This document shows, piece by piece, positions 5,661-8,118 of a stretch of DNA of 8,118 nucleotides (position 1 is its first letter; each line of letters opens with the position of its first letter). Location: NCBI GenBank assembly GCA_035649435.1, contig DASRJO010000040.1, positions 1-8,118 on the forward strand, in the 5' to 3' direction. The translations under genes were made by a program, and so were the position numbers. Below the pieces are notes generated by a model, which saw nothing but the letters and a program-made list of their open reading frames with translations, was not told where the DNA came from and did not search any database. The DNA is from DASRJW01 sp035649435. GTDB taxonomy: Bacteria > Krumholzibacteriota > Krumholzibacteriia > G020349025.

Positions 5661-6413
5661 ATGGGTGAAGATCCCCGTTACCATATTCGCGTGCAGCCCG
5701 GCGAGGTCGGAGGCTACGTCCTCTTGCCTGGTGACCGGGATCGCGTCGAACGCATCGCCAAGCATCTGCGGCAGCCCCGCCTCGTGGCCGAGAACCGCGA
5801 GTATCGCACCATCACCGGCACGCTGGATGGAACGCCGGTGTCGGTCATGTCGTCGGGAATGGGCGGTCCCTGTGTGGCGATCGCGGTGGAGGAACTGCAG
5901 AGCGCCGGCGTTCACACCATCATTCGCGTCGGCACCACCGGCGCCGTCGGTCCGGGCCCGCGGCTCGGAGACGCGATCATCGCCCAAGCAGCGGTGCGCA
6001 GCGAGGGCGCCTCGCATGCCTACATCGAGTCCGCGTATCCTGCGGTCGCCGATTTCGCCGTGGTCGAAGCATTGAGCGCCGCCGCGCAGCGCGCTGCACA
6101 TCCATCGCATGTCGGAATCGTCGATTCCTCCGACGCCTACTATGCGGGACGTTGGGTCGGGGAGGCGGCACGCGCGCGCGCCGAGACGATGCGGCGTGCC
6201 GGCGTTCTCGCGGTCGAGATGGAGGCGGCGACACTGTTCGTCGTCGGGCGCCTGCGGGGGTTGCGCACCGGCTGCATCCTGGCGCTGCGCGAGGAGTTCG
6301 ATGCGGACGGACAGCGACGTCAGGCCGGTGCGGCGTTCGAAAACGGTCTCGATCGGGTCATCGCCATCGCTGTCGACGCAGTGCGGTCGTTGATCGCCGC
6401 CGGGAAACAGTGA
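5661..6413 (+). CDS. Uridine phosphorylase-like nucleoside phosphorylase
   Basis: 250 residues, PNP/UDP family (E. coli Udp has 253). It should cleave a nucleoside with phosphate to the base and ribose-1-phosphate. Landmarks: phosphate-binding LLPGDRDRV (Gly24, Arg28), Arg46, SSGMGGPCVAIAVEEL, RVGTTGA (Arg89), SSDAYY and the ribose-binding EMEAATLF (Glu186-Met187-Glu188). The E. coli uracil-recognition Gln166-x-Arg168 element (PGQER) is not found: after SSDAYY the segment is shorter and reads AGRWVGEA. The preferred base is therefore uncertain; uridine is the first guess, with another pyrimidine or purine nucleoside possible. Appears singly transcribed and leaderless, and convergent with the next gene. 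Confidence 0.85.
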   Translation: MGEDPRYHIRVQPGEVGGYVLLPGDRDRVERIAKHLRQPRLVAENREYRTITGTLDGTPVSVMSSGMGGPCVAIAVEELQSAGVHTIIRVGTTGAVGPGPRLGDAIIAQAAVRSEGASHAYIESAYPAVADFAVVEALSAAAQRAAHPSHVGIVDSSDAYYAGRWVGEAARARAETMRRAGVLAVEMEAATLFVVGRLRGLRTGCILALREEFDADGQRRQAGAAFENGLDRVIAIAVDAVRSLIAAGKQ

Positions 6414-6418
6414 CTTCC

Positions 6419-6502
6419 CTGAGGCTGCATGGATCTTCGGCTCCGTCGTGATCCTTCCGCACCCGTCGCGTGCCGAAACAGCCCCGCCCCCATGCGCCTC
6501 AG
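6419..6502. repeat. Nested inverted repeat between convergent genes, possible bidirectional terminator
   Basis: The outer arms CTGAGGCTGCATGG (6419-6432) and CCATGCGCCTCAG (6490-6502) are complementary apart from one bulged T. Inner arms TTCGGC (6436-6441) and GCCGAA (6472-6477) nest inside. The structure fills the whole gap between the phosphorylase and tviB, and the right arm covers the tviB stop codon. There is no U-run, so it is not a classical intrinsic terminator; it could block convergent transcription or protect mRNA 3' ends. Confidence 0.4.
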
Positions 6503-7767
6503 AGCGAGTCGAAGTTCCCCGGCAACGCTCCTTTGATGTCGATGATCACCTTGGCGGAGTCGAGCGCCAGGTCGCGGAACTCGCGGTGCGGCACGGCGAC
6601 GACCACGCCCTGAATCACGCCGCCGGCGAGGCGCGCCTTGGTTTCGGCGAGGCTCACGGGCTCGACGCCGAAGCGCTGGCGAACGCGCGCGTCGCTGAGC
6701 CACGGATCACATCCCAGCACCTTGTAGCCGTACGTCTCGAGCTCGCGAATCAAGTGCCGGGCGCGACTGTTGCGGTCGTCGGAGCAGTTTTCCTTGAACG
6801 TGAGCCCGAGGACCAACACCGTGGCATTGGCGGATGCCACACCTTTCTTGTTGAGCTCACGCACGAGGCGCGCGACGACATAGCGATGCATGTTGTCGTT
6901 GAGCCGCCGTCCGGCGAGGATGATCTCCGGGTGGTAGCCGAGCTCTTGCGCTTTGTGCGTCAAGTAGTACGGATCGACGCCGATGCAATGCCCGCCCACG
7001 AGACCGGGTGTGTACTTGTGGAAGTTCCACTTGGTGCCGGCGGCTTCGATGACATCGCGGGTGCGGATCCCCATGCGTTCGAAGATCATGGCCAGCTCGT
7101 TGACCAGGGCGATGTTGAGGTCCCGCTGCACGTTCTCGATCACCTTGGCGGCTTCGGCGGTGCGGATGTCCGGAGCGCGATGCACTCCGGCCTGGATGAT
7201 GCTGCCGTAGAGCGCGGCGACGCGATCCGTCGTGCGCGCGTCGCAGCCGGAGACGATCTTCACGATGTGCGGGATGGTGTGCTCGCGGTCGCCCGGGTTG
7301 ACGCGCTCCGGGCTGTAGCCGATGGTGAAATCCGCCGGGCAGCGCTTGCCCGACTCTTGCACCAGGATCGGCAGGCAGATTTCCTCGGTGACACCGGGGT
7401 AGACGGTGGATTCGTAGATCACCGTAGTGTTCCTGCCGAGGTTGCGGCCGACCGTGCGGCTGGCCTCGCAGATGAGCGTCAAGTCCGGGTTGTTGTGCTG
7501 GTCGATGGGGGTGGGCACACAGACGATGACGAAATCCGCCTCGCGCAGCCGCACCGGATCCGAGGTGTAGTCGATCTTCGCGGTGCGTAATTGCGCCTCG
7601 TCGACTTCCTGCATCCGGTCGAAGCTGCGACGGAGCTCCTCGATCTTGTTCGTGTCGACATCGAGACCGATGACGCGGTGGTGATGCGCGAACTCGACGG
7701 CGAGCGGCAAGCCCACGTACCCTAGGCCGACGACACAGATTCTCTGATCCCGCAATGTCTCGCTCAC
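6499..7767 (-). CDS. tviB: UDP-N-acetylhexosamine 6-dehydrogenase (TviB/WbpO-type nucleotide-sugar dehydrogenase)
   Basis: 422 residues from GTG 7767. It oxidises the C6 of a UDP-N-acetyl-hexosamine to the uronic acid with two NAD+, making precursors for capsule, Vi-type or O-antigen polysaccharide. Landmarks: the N-terminal Rossmann motif VVGLGYVGLPLAVEF; VCVPTPID-x4-PDLT and YESTVYPGVTEE; YSPERVNPGDREH; AAKVIENVQRDLNIALVNELA; the catalytic Cys261 in GGHCIGVDPYYLTHKAQELGY; and the UDP-binding C-terminal domain with LGLTFKENCSDDRNSRA. The close match to TviB motifs (PDLT, INPGD-like, KWNF) favours UDP-GlcNAc or UDP-GalNAc over UDP-glucose. GTG 7767 is preceded by GGAGG 4 nt upstream and gives the family-typical short N-terminus; GTG 7815 is an alternative with GGAGA. 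No partner epimerase or glycosyltransferase is in the window. Confidence 0.93.
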   Translation of the reverse strand: MSETLRDQRICVVGLGYVGLPLAVEFAHHHRVIGLDVDTNKIEELRRSFDRMQEVDEAQLRTAKIDYTSDPVRLREADFVIVCVPTPIDQHNNPDLTLICEASRTVGRNLGRNTTVIYESTVYPGVTEEICLPILVQESGKRCPADFTIGYSPERVNPGDREHTIPHIVKIVSGCDARTTDRVAALYGSIIQAGVHRAPDIRTAEAAKVIENVQRDLNIALVNELAMIFERMGIRTRDVIEAAGTKWNFHKYTPGLVGGHCIGVDPYYLTHKAQELGYHPEIILAGRRLNDNMHRYVVARLVRELNKKGVASANATVLVLGLTFKENCSDDRNSRARHLIRELETYGYKVLGCDPWLSDARVRQRFGVEPVSLAETKARLAGGVIQGVVVAVPHREFRDLALDSAKVIIDIKGALPGNFDSL

Positions 7768-7875
7768 GGCGCCTCCGCTTGTCGAGGTCTCTACGTCCTG
7801 TTGCCTCCAAGGCACGGATCTCCGAGGATACCCGGCGATGCGCTCCGCGTACAGCGTGGGAAAAGTGGCCTTTGC

Positions 7876-8112
7876 TCAGGGCCGGCGGCGCAGCAACCAA
7901 AGCACGCCGGTGAGCACGACGCTGACCAAGATCGTGGTGCCGAGCGGCATGTAGAAGGTGAATGCATCGCGCTTGATCACGAAGTCGCCGGGAAGCCGGC
8001 CAAGTCGGAATGGCAGCTTGGTGCCGAACGCGAGCAGGCCGCCCGTGAGGGCGAGAACTACTCCGGTGACGAGGAGCCACCTGCCGATCTCTCGCTGGGG
8101 ATCGAGCTGCAA
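7876..8112 (-). CDS. DUF2905 family small membrane protein
   Basis: 78 residues if started at TTG 8112. Two hydrophobic segments (about 11-29 and 53-74) flank the family signature RLGRLPGDFVIKRDAFTFYMPLGTTILVSVVLTGVLWLL, which matches DUF2905; function unknown. It is probably an inner-membrane protein. The frame stays open to the right edge (two more codons), so the true start may lie outside the window. The first residues before GRWLL are longer than usual, and the TTG has no visible ribosome site. It is 108 bp upstream of tviB on the same strand; a short GGCC-loop-GGCC stem followed by TTTT just after its stop (around 7859-7886) is at best a weak terminator. Confidence 0.85.
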   Translation of the reverse strand: MQLDPQREIGRWLLVTGVVLALTGGLLAFGTKLPFRLGRLPGDFVIKRDAFTFYMPLGTTILVSVVLTGVLWLLRRRP

Positions 8113-8118
8113 TCCGAA

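Noticed and set aside
6448..7590. A 380-codon open frame on the plus strand opposite tviB
   Set aside because: A shadow of tviB with Asp/Val/Ala-rich composition, no ribosome site and no recognisable motif.
7768..7815. GTG 7815 as start of tviB
   Set aside because: Possible, with GGAGA upstream, but it adds 16 residues not usual before the Rossmann motif; GTG 7767 has a better GGAGG site.
6857..8080. A 407-codon minus-strand frame overlapping tviB and DUF2905
   Set aside because: Arg/His/Pro-rich translation in another frame of the same strand; the tviB and DUF2905 frames carry the conserved motifs.

Overview
This is a GC-rich bacterial chromosomal window. The gene content (an ErpA-type A-type Fe-S carrier, an E. 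coli-length ThyA followed by FolA, MASE1 and NarL/FixJ-type signalling proteins, DUF2905) suggests a proteobacterium, most likely gamma- or beta-proteobacterial. That placement rests on protein resemblance only. No mobile element, CRISPR array, tRNA or rRNA was seen.

Layout. (1) Positions 1-486 (minus) hold the N-terminal part of a MASE1 membrane sensor that runs off the left edge. (2) It is divergent from a two-component pair on the plus strand: a soluble GAF-PAS-HisKA_3-HATPase histidine kinase (718-2322) overlapping a NarL/FixJ-type response regulator (2297-2983). (3) A 438-bp gap (2984-3421) has no credible protein gene. It holds the most interesting signal in the window: a promoter-like pair, a long nested stem whose arms lie 180 nt apart and include G-U wobble pairs, and a very strong intrinsic terminator, together a candidate structured small RNA. 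(4) thyA (3422-4216) and folA (4220-4795) form a dTMP/tetrahydrofolate operon. The DHFR carries an extra segment of roughly 20 residues. (5) A cysteine-rich MerR-family regulator (4828-5268) is followed 17 bp later by erpA (5286-5609). The MerR promoter overlaps the folA stop codon, has a small dyad exactly centred in its spacer, and places the start codon at the predicted +1. (6) A uridine phosphorylase-like gene (5661-6413) also appears to be leaderless. (7) Convergent to it on the minus strand are a TviB-type nucleotide-sugar dehydrogenase (6499-7767) and, upstream of that, a small DUF2905 membrane protein (7876 to the right edge).

How they fit together. The centre is core metabolism: thymidylate synthesis and folate reduction, Fe-S cluster delivery with a possible cysteine-based regulator, and nucleoside salvage. 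The flanks carry signal transduction and one surface-polysaccharide precursor enzyme. Several predicted promoters share a TTGAC-type -35 with a 17-18 bp spacer, and two of them put an ATG exactly seven bases after the -10 box. The candidate RNA sits directly upstream of folate genes and has a rod shape and size reminiscent of 6S RNA, but no 6S sequence signature was recognised.
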